From the NCBI GenBank assembly GCA_029865405.1, contig JAOUGZ010000059.1, positions 1-10,514 of the forward strand: DNA of 10,514 nucleotides. The letters run 5' to 3'. The notes beneath the pieces were generated by a model. It saw only the letters and a list, made by a program, of their open reading frames with translations, was not told the DNA's origin and did no database searches. This document shows, piece by piece, positions 1 through 7,248 of the stretch. A program made the translations under genes and the position numbers. The DNA is from Betaproteobacteria bacterium. Lineage in GTDB: Bacteria; Pseudomonadota; Gammaproteobacteria; Burkholderiales; SG8-39. How positions within the stretch are numbered: the stretch's first letter is position 1; each line of letters starts with the position of its first letter.

Positions 1-150
1 CCGAGCAACACGGCGGCGCTCAATTTCGAGCCGATCGCCGCGCTGGGCCTGGGCTGGGCGGTCCTCGCGCAGACGGTCGAGCCGCGCCAGCTCATCGGCG
101 CGTTCATCGTCGTCGGCGCCGTCGTCCTGATCGGCGCCAAGAAGCACTAG
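1..150 (+). CDS. DMT/EamA-family transporter, C-terminal fragment
   Basis: Frame 1 is open from the left edge to a TAG at 148-150 and gives 49 residues. They begin PSNTAALNFEPIAALGLGW and end in a hydrophobic helix followed by AKKH. The pattern 'N-x-EP-hydrophobic helix-short polar loop-hydrophobic helix-basic tail' is typical of the last two membrane spans of drug/metabolite transporters of the EamA type, inner-membrane permeases with about ten helices. The glutamate-proline in the ninth helix is common in that family. Only the end of the gene is present, so substrate and start cannot be judged. It converges on boxB and the two stop codons share bases, leaving no room for a terminator between them. 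Uptake or export of an aromatic acid would suit the context but is a guess. Confidence 0.75.
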   Translation, partial: PSNTAALNFEPIAALGLGWAVLAQTVEPRQLIGAFIVVGAVVLIGAKKH

Positions 151-1562
151 GCCGCGAGCTTCACGTACTCGTAGTCCACCGGCAGGTTGTTGATGCCGCG
201 CTCGGGCGGCGCCACCCAGCCGGCCATCTTGCCCGGCTCGACCACGCGCTGCATGAGCGAGCGCACGAACGCCCGGTCTTCCGCGGAGGGGATCCATTCG
301 TGCACGCGCTTGTCGTACTCCTCGCGCGAGACCATCTTGCCCTCCGGCGTCACCGGTGCGTCGACCCAGGCGCCGATCGAGCGCCGAAAGTGCGGCGAGG
401 GCAGCGCGAGCCGGAACGCGTAGCCGGCGCGCTCGATGGCGCGGTTCCAGCGCTTGAGGCCGATCTCGCAATCCTTGAGGTAGCTCTCGCGCATCACTTC
501 GTTCAGCGCATTCAGCATCGGCACGTCCTCGACCCCTTTCGGCGTCTCGAGCTTGAACTGCGCCGCGCGCAGCACATGGTCCTCGTACTGCGTTTCGTCG
601 GGCCGGCCCTTGAGGCCGTTGGCGAAGTTGGACGCCGAGTTCGACGAGATCTCCGAGCCGAACAGATCGAGCGACGACGAGCACCAGAAGTTCAGGTACT
701 TCTGCAGCAGCGGCAGGTCGACCGCGCCCGCGGCGCGGATCCTCGCCGGATCCTCGGTGCCCAGCTCCTTCATCACCTCCAGGGTGCGCTTCACGACGCG
801 GCCGATGCCGGTCTCGCCGACGAACATGTGGTGCGCTTCCTCGGTGAGCATGAAGCGGCAGGTGCGCGACAGCGGGTCGAAGGCCGACTCGGCGAGGCTC
901 TTCAGCTGGTACTTGCCGTCGCGGTCGGTGAAGTAGGTGAAGCAGAAGAACGACAACCAGTCCGAGATCGGCTCGTTGAAGGTCTTGAGGATGCGCGGCT
1001 TGTCGGCGTCGCCGGAATGCCGCGCGAGCAGCTCCTCGGCCTCCTCGCGGCCGTCGCGGCCGAAATATGCGTGCAGCAGGTACACCATCGCCCAGAGGTG
1101 CCGGCCTTCCTCCACGTTCACCTGGAACAGGTTGCGCAGATCGTAGAGGGAAGGGCAGGTGTGGCCGAGCAGGCGCTGCTGCTCCACCGAAGCGGGCTCG
1201 GTGTCGCCCTGCGTGACGATCAGGCGGCGCAGCGTAGAGCGGAACTCGCCCGGCACCTGCTGCCAGGCGTCCTGGCCCATGTTGTCGCCGAAGCCGATCT
1301 TGCGCTCGGCCACCGGGTCGGCGAGGAAGATGCCCCAGCGGTAATCGGGCATCTTCACCGCGCCGTAGGTGGCCCAGCCGTCGGCGTCGACGGAGGTGGC
1401 GGTGCGCAGATAGACCTCGGAGGTCTGGAAATCGGTGGGGCCCATGCCCTTCCACCAGTCGAGAAAGTGCGGCTGCCAGTGCTCGAGCGCGCGCTGCAGC
1501 GCGCGGTCGTTGGCGAGGTTGACGTTGTTGGGGATCTTGTCGGTGTAGTTGATCGATGCCAT
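147..1562 (-). CDS. boxB: BoxB, benzoyl-CoA 2,3-epoxidase oxygenase subunit
   Basis: This 471-residue protein is recognisable along its full length as BoxB, the class I diiron oxygenase that converts benzoyl-CoA plus O2 to 2,3-epoxybenzoyl-CoA in the cytoplasm; the family is about 470-475 residues. The diiron ligands can be placed: E122, E152 and H155 (in VEEGRHLW), D213 (in FTDRD), E242 and H245 (in TEEAHHMF). They match, at a constant offset of two, the ligand positions I recall for Azoarcus evansii BoxB. The start MASINYTDKIPNN is chosen because it matches the family N-terminus, has AAGGAA eight bases upstream (1571-1576), and its ATG shares one base with the boxC stop (TGATG). A much longer open frame upstream is antisense-like high-GC noise over boxC. 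The stop overlaps that of the convergent transporter gene. No boxA follows. Confidence 0.96.
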   Translation of the reverse strand: MASINYTDKIPNNVNLANDRALQRALEHWQPHFLDWWKGMGPTDFQTSEVYLRTATSVDADGWATYGAVKMPDYRWGIFLADPVAERKIGFGDNMGQDAWQQVPGEFRSTLRRLIVTQGDTEPASVEQQRLLGHTCPSLYDLRNLFQVNVEEGRHLWAMVYLLHAYFGRDGREEAEELLARHSGDADKPRILKTFNEPISDWLSFFCFTYFTDRDGKYQLKSLAESAFDPLSRTCRFMLTEEAHHMFVGETGIGRVVKRTLEVMKELGTEDPARIRAAGAVDLPLLQKYLNFWCSSSLDLFGSEISSNSASNFANGLKGRPDETQYEDHVLRAAQFKLETPKGVEDVPMLNALNEVMRESYLKDCEIGLKRWNRAIERAGYAFRLALPSPHFRRSIGAWVDAPVTPEGKMVSREEYDKRVHEWIPSAEDRAFVRSLMQRVVEPGKMAGWVAPPERGINNLPVDYEYVKLAA

Positions 1563-3160
1563 CAGATGCGTTCCTTGTTGAATTTGGGCTTCGCGCCGGT
1601 GCCGTAGACCTTGAGCGCGCCCTGCTCGCCGACCGCGTTGGGGCGGATGAAGATCCAGTTCTGCCAGGCCGACAGGCGCCCGAAGACGCGCGTCAGCATG
1701 TTCTCCCGGCCCGTGAAGCGCAGGCTCGCTTCCATGCCGGTGAGGGCATCGGGCGACAGGCTCACGCGCTCCTCGACCGCGATGCGCACCTCGTCGTCCC
1801 AGTCGAGCTCGTCGGGCGCGGCGGTGACCAGGCCCGCCTGTTCCGCAGCCTTGGCGTCGAGCAACTCGCCGCGCTCGAGCGCCGGTACCTCGCCGCAGTA
1901 GTGCGCGCTGAGGCGCGAATCGCCGTTCACCATCGGGTAGGCGCCGAAGTTCATGTTGCTGAGCGCAAGGGTCGGCCCGCCGACCTCGGCGTCGAGCATG
2001 AAGCTGCGGTCCGCGGCGAGCGCGAGCTCGGCCAGCGTCCCGGCGAAGCACGAGCCCTTGTCGATGACCGCGAACATCGAGCGCGACGACACGTCGAGCC
2101 GAGCGAGCGTGCGGCGCAGCATGCCGATCGTTTCGCGCACGAACCAGTCCTTGTCGTTCTTCTCCAGCAGCGCGTCGAGCGCCAGCACTTTCCCGGGGTC
2201 GCCCTCGGCCTTCAGCAGCCACAGGCCGATCTCGAGCTGGTTGTGGCGGAGGCTCAGGATCGCGCGGTCGAGCTCGCGGGCGAGGCGCAGGGGATACCAG
2301 TCGGCGCTGCGCTCGAGCGCCGCGTTCTCGGGGCCGCGCACGGTGATCGTGGCAGTGCCGCCGGCCGCGTCGAGCGCGACCTTGACGAGGCGGCTCTCGC
2401 CGAGCGGTGTGAGCGCCACGCCCTCGCCGCCCGGACGGTCGGAGCCCTTGGCAAGCTCGAGCGCGCGTGCCTGCACGGTCTCGGCGAACTGCTGCGGCCT
2501 GGCGATGTGGTCGACCAGCTTCCACTGCTGCGCGCGGTCGGCGCGCACGCCCTCGGCGGTGGTGCAGAACACGTCGGCGAGATCGCGCCGCACTTTGCGC
2601 TTGTCGATGATGCGCGTGAGGCCGCCCGTGCCGGGCAGCACGCCGAGCAGCGGCACTTCCGGCAGGCTCACGGTGCTCGAGCGGTCGTCCACCATGGCGA
2701 TCTCGTCGCAGGCGAGCGCGAGCTCGTAGCCGCCGCCCGCGGTCGTGCCGTTCAGCGCGGCGAGGAACTTGAGGCCGGAATGCGCGCTCGAGTCCTCGAG
2801 GCCGTTGCGCGTCTCGTTGGTGAACTTGCAGAAGTTCACCTTCCAGGCGTGCGTGGAGAGGCCGAGCATGTAGATGTTGGCGCCCGAGCAGAACATGCGG
2901 CTCTTGCCGCTGGTGATGACCACCGTCTTCACCTCGGGGTGCTCGAAGCGGATACGGTTCAGCGCGTCATGCAGCTCGATGTCGACGCCGAGATCGTAGG
3001 AGTTGAGCTTCAGCTTGTAGCCGGGGGCGATCCCCTTGTCCTCGTCGATGTCGAGGGTGAGCGTGGCGACCGGGCCGTCGAACGCGAGCTTCCAGTGGTG
3101 ATATGTCGCGGGCTGGGTCTCGAACGATACGGGTGCGGGCACGGTGCCAGGGGCGTTCAT
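1562..3160 (-). CDS. boxC: BoxC, 2,3-epoxybenzoyl-CoA dihydrolase (benzoyl-CoA-dihydrodiol lyase)
   Basis: A protein of 532 residues of the crotonase (enoyl-CoA hydratase) superfamily, in the BoxC branch, which hydrolytically opens the epoxide made by BoxB to 3,4-dehydroadipyl-CoA semialdehyde plus formate. The N-terminal crotonase fold occupies about residues 25-290. The oxyanion-hole segments are visible: SGKSRMFCSGANIYML at about 84-99 and LNGTTAGGGYELALACDE at 136-153, followed by SLPEVPLLGVLPGTGGLTR at 165-183 where catalytic acids usually lie. A second, weaker crotonase-like half covers the rest, as in known BoxC. It is slightly shorter than the roughly 550 residues I expect. The start MNAPGTVPAP is supported by AAGGAG (3166-3171) five bases upstream and by the ATGA overlap with boxR; further upstream the frame is low-complexity shadow sequence. 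It ends one base into boxB, so the two should be translationally coupled. Confidence 0.95.
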   Translation of the reverse strand: MNAPGTVPAPVSFETQPATYHHWKLAFDGPVATLTLDIDEDKGIAPGYKLKLNSYDLGVDIELHDALNRIRFEHPEVKTVVITSGKSRMFCSGANIYMLGLSTHAWKVNFCKFTNETRNGLEDSSAHSGLKFLAALNGTTAGGGYELALACDEIAMVDDRSSTVSLPEVPLLGVLPGTGGLTRIIDKRKVRRDLADVFCTTAEGVRADRAQQWKLVDHIARPQQFAETVQARALELAKGSDRPGGEGVALTPLGESRLVKVALDAAGGTATITVRGPENAALERSADWYPLRLARELDRAILSLRHNQLEIGLWLLKAEGDPGKVLALDALLEKNDKDWFVRETIGMLRRTLARLDVSSRSMFAVIDKGSCFAGTLAELALAADRSFMLDAEVGGPTLALSNMNFGAYPMVNGDSRLSAHYCGEVPALERGELLDAKAAEQAGLVTAAPDELDWDDEVRIAVEERVSLSPDALTGMEASLRFTGRENMLTRVFGRLSAWQNWIFIRPNAVGEQGALKVYGTGAKPKFNKERI

Positions 3161-3942
3161 GCGGTCTCCTTGGCGACGAGCGCCTTCAGCTCGGCAAGGC
3201 TGTGCTTCACCGGGCGGGCCGAGGTGTCGAGCACGGCATCGGCACGGGCGTACAGCCGGTCGCGATCGGCGAGCAGCCGTCGGATTTCTTCCTGTGCCGC
3301 CGGGCTGCCCTTGAAGGGCCGCACGTCCCCTTGCGCCATGACGCGCGCCATGTGCTCCTCGGGCGTGGCCTTCAGCCAGACGCAGGTGCACTCATCGAGC
3401 AGCAGGTTGTAGGTGTCGGGATCGGTGACCAGGCTGCCGCCGGTGGCGATGACGGCGCGCGGCGCCTCGCGCAGCACGCGCGCCAGCGCCGAGCGCTCGA
3501 AGCGGCGGAACGCTTCCTGGCCATACATGGAGAACACCTCGTCGAGCGGCGCGCCGGCTTGCTTTTCCACTTCGCGGTCCAGCTCGATGAAGGGCATGTC
3601 CAGCGCCTGCGCGAGCTTCGCGCCCAGCGTCGACTTGCCCGCGCCGCGCAGGCCGATGAGCGCGATGCGCTGCCCCTTGCCGGTGTCCGCGTGCTCGCGC
3701 ACCAGCAGCTCCACGGGCACCTGCATGGCGTGCGAGAGCTTGCGCAGCAGCAGCACCGAGATGTTGCCCCGGCCCGACTCGAGCTGCGCCAGGTAGCGCT
3801 CGGAAACCCCCGAGGCGAGGGCGAGCGACTTGCGCGTCATCGCGTGCTCGGCGCGCCAGGCGCGCACGCGGTCGCCGAGCCGCCCCAGATAGGCGGCTTC
3901 AGCCTGGTCGTCTCGGTGCAGCGGCAGTGAGGGTGCGCCCAT
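3157..3942 (-). CDS. boxR: BoxR/BzdR-type regulator: XRE HTH fused to shikimate-kinase-like domain
   Basis: 261 residues in two parts. Residues about 20-81 are an XRE/Cro-type helix-turn-helix (LGDRVRAWRAEHAMTRKSLA, then SGVSERYLAQLESGRGNIS). Residues about 92-260 are a shikimate-kinase-like P-loop domain with Walker A GLRGAGKS (97-104), a FIELDREVEK segment (119-128) and ATGGSLV (166-172). In BzdR and BoxR of Azoarcus this fused domain binds benzoyl-CoA as effector rather than serving shikimate synthesis, and the HTH represses the benzoate genes. That role is assumed here from the fusion and from the position at the head of boxCB. It is shorter than the roughly 300 residues of studied homologues, mainly at the N-terminus. 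No clear ribosome site precedes the ATG at 3942, but the next in-frame Met lies inside the HTH. Its stop overlaps the boxC start (ATGA). Confidence 0.92.
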   Translation of the reverse strand: MGAPSLPLHRDDQAEAAYLGRLGDRVRAWRAEHAMTRKSLALASGVSERYLAQLESGRGNISVLLLRKLSHAMQVPVELLVREHADTGKGQRIALIGLRGAGKSTLGAKLAQALDMPFIELDREVEKQAGAPLDEVFSMYGQEAFRRFERSALARVLREAPRAVIATGGSLVTDPDTYNLLLDECTCVWLKATPEEHMARVMAQGDVRPFKGSPAAQEEIRRLLADRDRLYARADAVLDTSARPVKHSLAELKALVAKETA

Positions 3943-3946
3943 ATGA

Positions 3947-3986
3947 AGTATAGTGCTTTACGCTGTCGGATTACATGCATTATACT
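3947..3986. promoter_or_regulatory. Candidate BoxR operator: TGCWTTA direct repeat and AGTATA/TATACT inverted repeat
   Basis: The gap between boxR and the flavodoxin gene is strikingly AT-rich for this window. It holds TGCTTTA at 3954-3960 and TGCATTA at 3976-3982, a direct repeat with a 22-base period (about two helix turns). The second copy contains the palindrome ATGCAT. The outer arms AGTATA (3947-3952) and TATACT (3981-3986) form an exact inverted repeat. Studied BzdR operators contain repeated TGCA-type elements, so this is a reasonable binding site for the neighbouring BoxR. The function is inferred, not shown. Confidence 0.5.
3957..3986 (+). promoter_or_regulatory. Predicted sigma-70 promoter of the flavodoxin-bclA operon
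   Basis: A -35-like TTTACG (3957-3962) and a -10-like TATACT (3981-3986) are separated by 18 bases; they match the consensus at 4/6 and 5/6. The predicted transcript start near 3992-3994 falls only a few bases before the ATG at 3996, which implies a nearly leaderless message. The -10 overlaps the candidate operator. Confidence 0.5.
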
Positions 3987-4006
3987 GTTCAAGCGATGAA
4001 AATCAA
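3979..4006 (-). promoter_or_regulatory. Predicted sigma-70 promoter of boxRCB
   Basis: On the minus strand a perfect TATAAT (3984 to 3979) lies 16 bases downstream of TTGATT (4006 to 4001, 4/6 match). Transcription would start near 3972 and leave about 30 untranslated bases before the boxR ATG. The -10 shares bases 3981-3984 with the opposing promoter, so polymerase could probably not occupy both at once. The -35 lies within the first codons of the flavodoxin gene. Confidence 0.5.
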
Positions 4007-4469
4007 CATCCTCGTCGGCACCATGACCGGCACCGCGCAGATGTGCGCGCAGGAAATGGAGCTCGCGCTCGACGGCGACGACCTGCAGGTCGTCACGCAT
4101 CTCATGGACAAGCTCGAGCCGTCGGTCTTCGCCGACCGCGAAGCGATCTACCTCATCTGCACCTCGACCTACGGGCAGGGCGACGTGCCGGACAACGCCA
4201 AGGCGTTCTTCGAGGCGCTCGGGGCGCAGAAGCCCGATCTCGCGGGCGTGCGCTACGGCGTATTCGGCCTGGGCGACCGGACCTACGCCGAGACCTTCAA
4301 TTTCGGCGGCAAGCGCTTCGACGAGCTGCTCGGGAGCCTCGGCGCCGAGCGCATCGGCGAGCGCTATACGCATGATGCCTCGAGCGGCACGCTGCCCGAA
4401 GAGGTGGCGCTCGAGTGGGCGCCGGCCTGGGTGGACAAGGTGCGCGAACGGCTCGCGCAGACCGCCTAG
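3996..4469 (+). CDS. Short-chain flavodoxin (MioC-like)
   Basis: 157 residues with a complete flavodoxin fold. The FMN-phosphate loop is TMTGTAQ at about residues 9-15, the first FMN-ring loop is TSTYGQGDVPDNA at about 56-68, and the second is FGLGDRTYAETFNFGG at about 89-104. It lacks the extra loop of long-chain flavodoxins and has no reductase domain, so it should carry one or two electrons between partner proteins in the cytoplasm but cannot itself oxidise NAD(P)H. The internal ATG at 3996 (MKINILVGTM) is preferred over the ATG at 3975, which would add seven residues but lies upstream of the predicted -10 box. No Shine-Dalgarno is seen. bclA follows after 24 bases, so the two are probably one transcript. 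Its place in a benzoyl-CoA cluster without boxA suggests a role as electron donor to BoxB; this is inference. Confidence 0.88.
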   Translation: MKINILVGTMTGTAQMCAQEMELALDGDDLQVVTHLMDKLEPSVFADREAIYLICTSTYGQGDVPDNAKAFFEALGAQKPDLAGVRYGVFGLGDRTYAETFNFGGKRFDELLGSLGAERIGERYTHDASSGTLPEEVALEWAPAWVDKVRERLAQTA

Positions 4470-4480
4470 AATCGAGCGCG

Positions 4481-4486
4481 AGGAGG
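4481..4486 (+). promoter_or_regulatory. Strong ribosome binding site of bclA
   Basis: AGGAGG, a full match to the anti-Shine-Dalgarno, lies seven bases before the ATG at 4494 and fixes that start. It contrasts with the flavodoxin gene just upstream, which has none, and suggests that the ligase is the more strongly translated of the two. Confidence 0.8.
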
Positions 4487-4493
4487 ACGCACC

Positions 4494-6044
4494 ATGGAAC
4501 TGTCACGGGCCGACCATTCCGTTTCGCCGCCGCGCATCGAGATCCCCCGCGCCTACAACGCCGCCTACGACCTCATTGAGCGCAACCTGCAGGCGGGGCG
4601 CGGCGCCAAGGCCGCGTTCCACGACGACGCGGGCTCGATCACGTACGCGCAGCTCGCCGAGCGCGTGAACCGCTTCGGCGGCGGCCTGCTCGCCATGGGG
4701 CTGCGCATGGAAGACCGCGTGCTGATCGCGATGCACGACACGATCGACTGGCCGGTCGCCTTTCTCGGCGCCATCCGCGCCGGGATCGTTCCGGTGGCCG
4801 TGAACACGCTGCTCACTACCAAGGACTACGAGTACATGCTCTCGGACAGCCGGGCGCAGTCGCTCATCGTGTCCGAAGCGCTGCTGCCGCAGTTCACGCC
4901 GATCGTCGGCAAGCTGCCGTTCCTGAAGCACGTCATCGTGTCCGGCGCGTCGTTCAACAAGGTGCTGGAGAAGGGCGCAGCGACGCTCGCGCCCGCGCCG
5001 ACCACCTGCGACGACGCCTGCTTCTGGCTCTACTCCTCGGGCTCGACCGGCATGCCCAAGGGCACGGTGCATGCGCACGCCAGCATGGTCGAGACTGCCG
5101 AGCTGTACGCGCGCGGTGTGCTGGGACTGAAGGACAGCGACGTCGTCTTCTCCGCGGCGAAGCTGTTCTTCGCCTACGGACTGGGCAACTCTCTCTCCTT
5201 TTCGCTCGCGGTGGGCGCGACCTCGGTGCTGATGGCCGAGCGCCCCACGCCGGCGGCGGTGTTCAAGCGGCTGACGGAGAAGAAGCCGACGCTGTTCTAC
5301 GGCGTGCCGACGCTCTACGCGGCGATGCTCGCGGATGCGGCATTCCCGAAGAAGGAGGCGCTGGCGCTGCGCATCTGCGTGTCGGCGGGCGAAGCGCTGC
5401 CGCCGCAGATCGCGAAGAGCTTCAAGGACAAGGCCGGCCTGGAGATCCTCGACGGCATCGGCTCGACGGAGATGCTGCACATCTTCCTCTCCAACCGGCC
5501 GGGCGATCTGCGCTACGGCACCACCGGCAAGGCGGTCCCCGGCTACGCGCTGCGGCTGGTGGACGAGCAGGGCAAAGTCGTGGAGCAGGGCGAGCTCGGC
5601 GAGCTGGAAATCTCCGGCACGACCAGTGCGCTGTACTACTGGAACAACCGCGCCAAGAGCCGCGCCACCTTCGTCGGCGCCTGGACCAAGAGCGGCGACA
5701 AGTACACGCAGGACGCCGACGGCTTCTACGCCTACGGCGGGCGCACCGACGACATGCTGAAGGTGTCGGGCATCTGGGTGTCGCCGGCGGAAGTGGAGGC
5801 GGCTTTGGTGGGACACCCGGCGGTGCTCGAGGCGGCGGTGGTCGGCAAGGAAGACGAGCAGAAGCTCGTCAAGCCCAAGGCCTACGTGGTGCTGAAGCCC
5901 GGGGCGAAGGCGAGCGAGGAGGAGCTGAAGGCGCACGTGAAGGAAAAGCTCGCGCCGTACAAGTATCCGCGATGGATCGAGTTCGCGGCCGAGCTGCCGA
6001 AGACGGCGACCGGAAAGATCCAGCGCTTCAAGCTGCGCGCGTGA
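4494..6044 (+). CDS. bclA: Benzoate-CoA ligase (AMP-forming)
   Basis: 516 residues of the ANL adenylating family (benzoate-CoA ligases are about 520-535). It activates benzoate with ATP and CoA to benzoyl-CoA, AMP and pyrophosphate, which is the entry step for BoxB/BoxC. Motifs in order: P-loop YSSGSTGMPKGTVH (180-193), the aromatic pocket region KLFFAYGLGNS (223-233), SAGEALP (297-303), the adenylate motif GIGSTEMLHIF (321-331), hinge and A8 region YGGRTDDMLKVSGIWVSP (414-431), and catalytic lysine K508 in PKTATGKIQR (502-511). The HIFLSNRPGDLRYGTTG stretch (329-345) is characteristic of the benzoate/4-hydroxybenzoate-CoA ligase branch. A closely related substrate such as hydroxy- or aminobenzoate cannot be excluded from sequence, but the boxBC neighbours favour benzoate. 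Its TGA overlaps the GTG start of the following TPR gene. Confidence 0.94.
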   Translation: MELSRADHSVSPPRIEIPRAYNAAYDLIERNLQAGRGAKAAFHDDAGSITYAQLAERVNRFGGGLLAMGLRMEDRVLIAMHDTIDWPVAFLGAIRAGIVPVAVNTLLTTKDYEYMLSDSRAQSLIVSEALLPQFTPIVGKLPFLKHVIVSGASFNKVLEKGAATLAPAPTTCDDACFWLYSSGSTGMPKGTVHAHASMVETAELYARGVLGLKDSDVVFSAAKLFFAYGLGNSLSFSLAVGATSVLMAERPTPAAVFKRLTEKKPTLFYGVPTLYAAMLADAAFPKKEALALRICVSAGEALPPQIAKSFKDKAGLEILDGIGSTEMLHIFLSNRPGDLRYGTTGKAVPGYALRLVDEQGKVVEQGELGELEISGTTSALYYWNNRAKSRATFVGAWTKSGDKYTQDADGFYAYGGRTDDMLKVSGIWVSPAEVEAALVGHPAVLEAAVVGKEDEQKLVKPKAYVVLKPGAKASEEELKAHVKEKLAPYKYPRWIEFAAELPKTATGKIQRFKLRA

Positions 6045-7219
6045 ACGCGACGCGCGACGCCTATCGCGAAGGCGTCGACCGGCTGCTCGGCGCGAAGCCG
6101 GGTCCCGAGCGGGCCTTCCAGCGCGCGATCGAGGCCGATCCGTCATTCGCGCTGGCGCATGCGGGGCGCGCGCGCGCGCTATTCCTCGCTGCCCGCGTTC
6201 CCGAAGCGAAGGCCGCCGCCGCCCAGGCGCGTGCGCTGATGCCAATGCTCTCCGAGCGTGAGCGCGCCGTCGCCGAGGTCGTCCTTCTGACGGTCGAAGG
6301 TGCCGCCGCCAAGGCGTACGCGCTCGCGCGCGGGCACCTCGAGCAGCACCCGCGCGATGCGATGGTGCTCGCGCCCTGCACCGGCGTGTTCGGCCTGATC
6401 GGCTTCTCCGGCCGCAAGGGCAGGGAGCAGGAGTTGCGCGAGCTGATGGAAAGCCTCGCGCCGCACTACGGCGACGAGCCCTGGTTTCGGGTGCAGCTCG
6501 CCTTCGCGCAGGTCGAGACCGGCGACACGGAGGTCGCGCGAGAAACAATCGAGCGCGCGATGCAACTCGACCCGCAAAGCGCGCACGGCGCGCACGTCAA
6601 AGCACACGTGCACTACGAGGCCGGTGAAAAGGAAGAGGGGCTCGCTTACCTGCGGCAGTGGCTCCCCGGCTACGCGAAGGAGGGACTGCTTCACTGCCAC
6701 ATCAACTGGCACATCGCTCTGTGGCAGATGGAATTGGGCGACGTGCAAGGCGCGATGCGCACCTATCTCCAGGGCGTGCACCCCGGCGCCGCCTGGGGCC
6801 CGCCGATCAACGTGCTCACCGACGCCGCGGCGTTCCTGTGGCGCGCCGAGCTCGCCGGGCACAAACGCGAGCAGGGGCTATGGCGTGAGGTCAGCGCTTA
6901 TGGCTCGAAGAACTTTCCCGCCGCCGGCCTCGCCTTCGCCGACGTGCACCGCGCGCTCGCCTATGCGGCGACGGGCGACGAACTGGCTCTCGAGACGCTT
7001 CTCGGCCAATTGCAGGAGCGCGAGAAGGCCGGCAAATTGCTCGCCGGCCCGATCGTGCCGCACCTCGCCGAAGCCTTCGACGCCTTCGCCCGCAAGGACT
7101 ACGCGAAAGCGGTCGCGCTCATCGAGCCGCACATGGCCGAGCACGAGCGCATCGGCGGCAGCCGCGCGCAGCGCCGGCTCATCGAGCTGACGCTCGCCGC
7201 TGCGCGCGCAGTAAACTAG
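6041..7219 (+). CDS. TTC38-like tetratricopeptide repeat protein
   Basis: 392 residues, almost all helical, without signal peptide or membrane span, so probably cytoplasmic. TPR-like helix pairs are visible at about 22-70 (AFQRAIEADPSFALAHAGRA), 145-205 (WFRVQLAFAQVETGDTEVAR, then AMQLDPQSAHGAHVKAH) and 300-350. The central HCHINWHIALWQMELGD (218-234) resembles the signature of the TTC38 family, widespread in bacteria and animals and without an agreed biochemical role. The start is GTG at 6041, forming a GTGA overlap with the bclA stop; an upstream ATG at 5972 would lie inside bclA. The coupling to a CoA ligase gene suggests a helper or scaffold role in aroyl-CoA metabolism, but no catalytic motif is seen and the function is unknown. 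Confidence 0.85.
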   Translation: MNATRDAYREGVDRLLGAKPGPERAFQRAIEADPSFALAHAGRARALFLAARVPEAKAAAAQARALMPMLSERERAVAEVVLLTVEGAAAKAYALARGHLEQHPRDAMVLAPCTGVFGLIGFSGRKGREQELRELMESLAPHYGDEPWFRVQLAFAQVETGDTEVARETIERAMQLDPQSAHGAHVKAHVHYEAGEKEEGLAYLRQWLPGYAKEGLLHCHINWHIALWQMELGDVQGAMRTYLQGVHPGAAWGPPINVLTDAAAFLWRAELAGHKREQGLWREVSAYGSKNFPAAGLAFADVHRALAYAATGDELALETLLGQLQEREKAGKLLAGPIVPHLAEAFDAFARKDYAKAVALIEPHMAEHERIGGSRAQRRLIELTLAAARAVN

Positions 7220-7248
7220 CGGCATTCGGCTCATTCAAGAGGACTGAC

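Noticed and set aside
300..1607. 435-residue + strand open frame opposite boxB
   Set aside because: Same shadow character, with repeated hydrophobic-Arg-Glu patterns and no ribosome site; boxB on the other strand explains the coding signal.
1563..2525. Upstream extension of boxB in the same frame (about 321 extra residues)
   Set aside because: Arg/Ala-rich sequence without motifs that lies inside boxC in another frame; BoxB family N-terminus and ribosome site fix the start at 1562.
1556..3412. 618-residue + strand open frame opposite boxC and boxR
   Set aside because: Arg/Ala/Glu/His-rich low-complexity translation with no motif, lying antisense to two clearly recognised genes; typical of high-GC shadow frames.
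3987..3992. GTTCAA before the flavodoxin start, identical to the half-site of the TetR palindrome
   Set aside because: A single six-base match without its inverted partner is not enough to propose TetR control of this operon.
3837..4373. 178-residue minus-strand frame crossing the boxR/flavodoxin gap
   Set aside because: Antisense to the flavodoxin gene and overlapping the boxR start region; no recognisable domain, and it would run through both promoters.
4503..6548. 681-residue minus-strand open frame opposite bclA and the TPR gene
   Set aside because: Composition is a shadow of the ligase (His/Arg/Leu-rich, no domains), and bclA is unambiguous.
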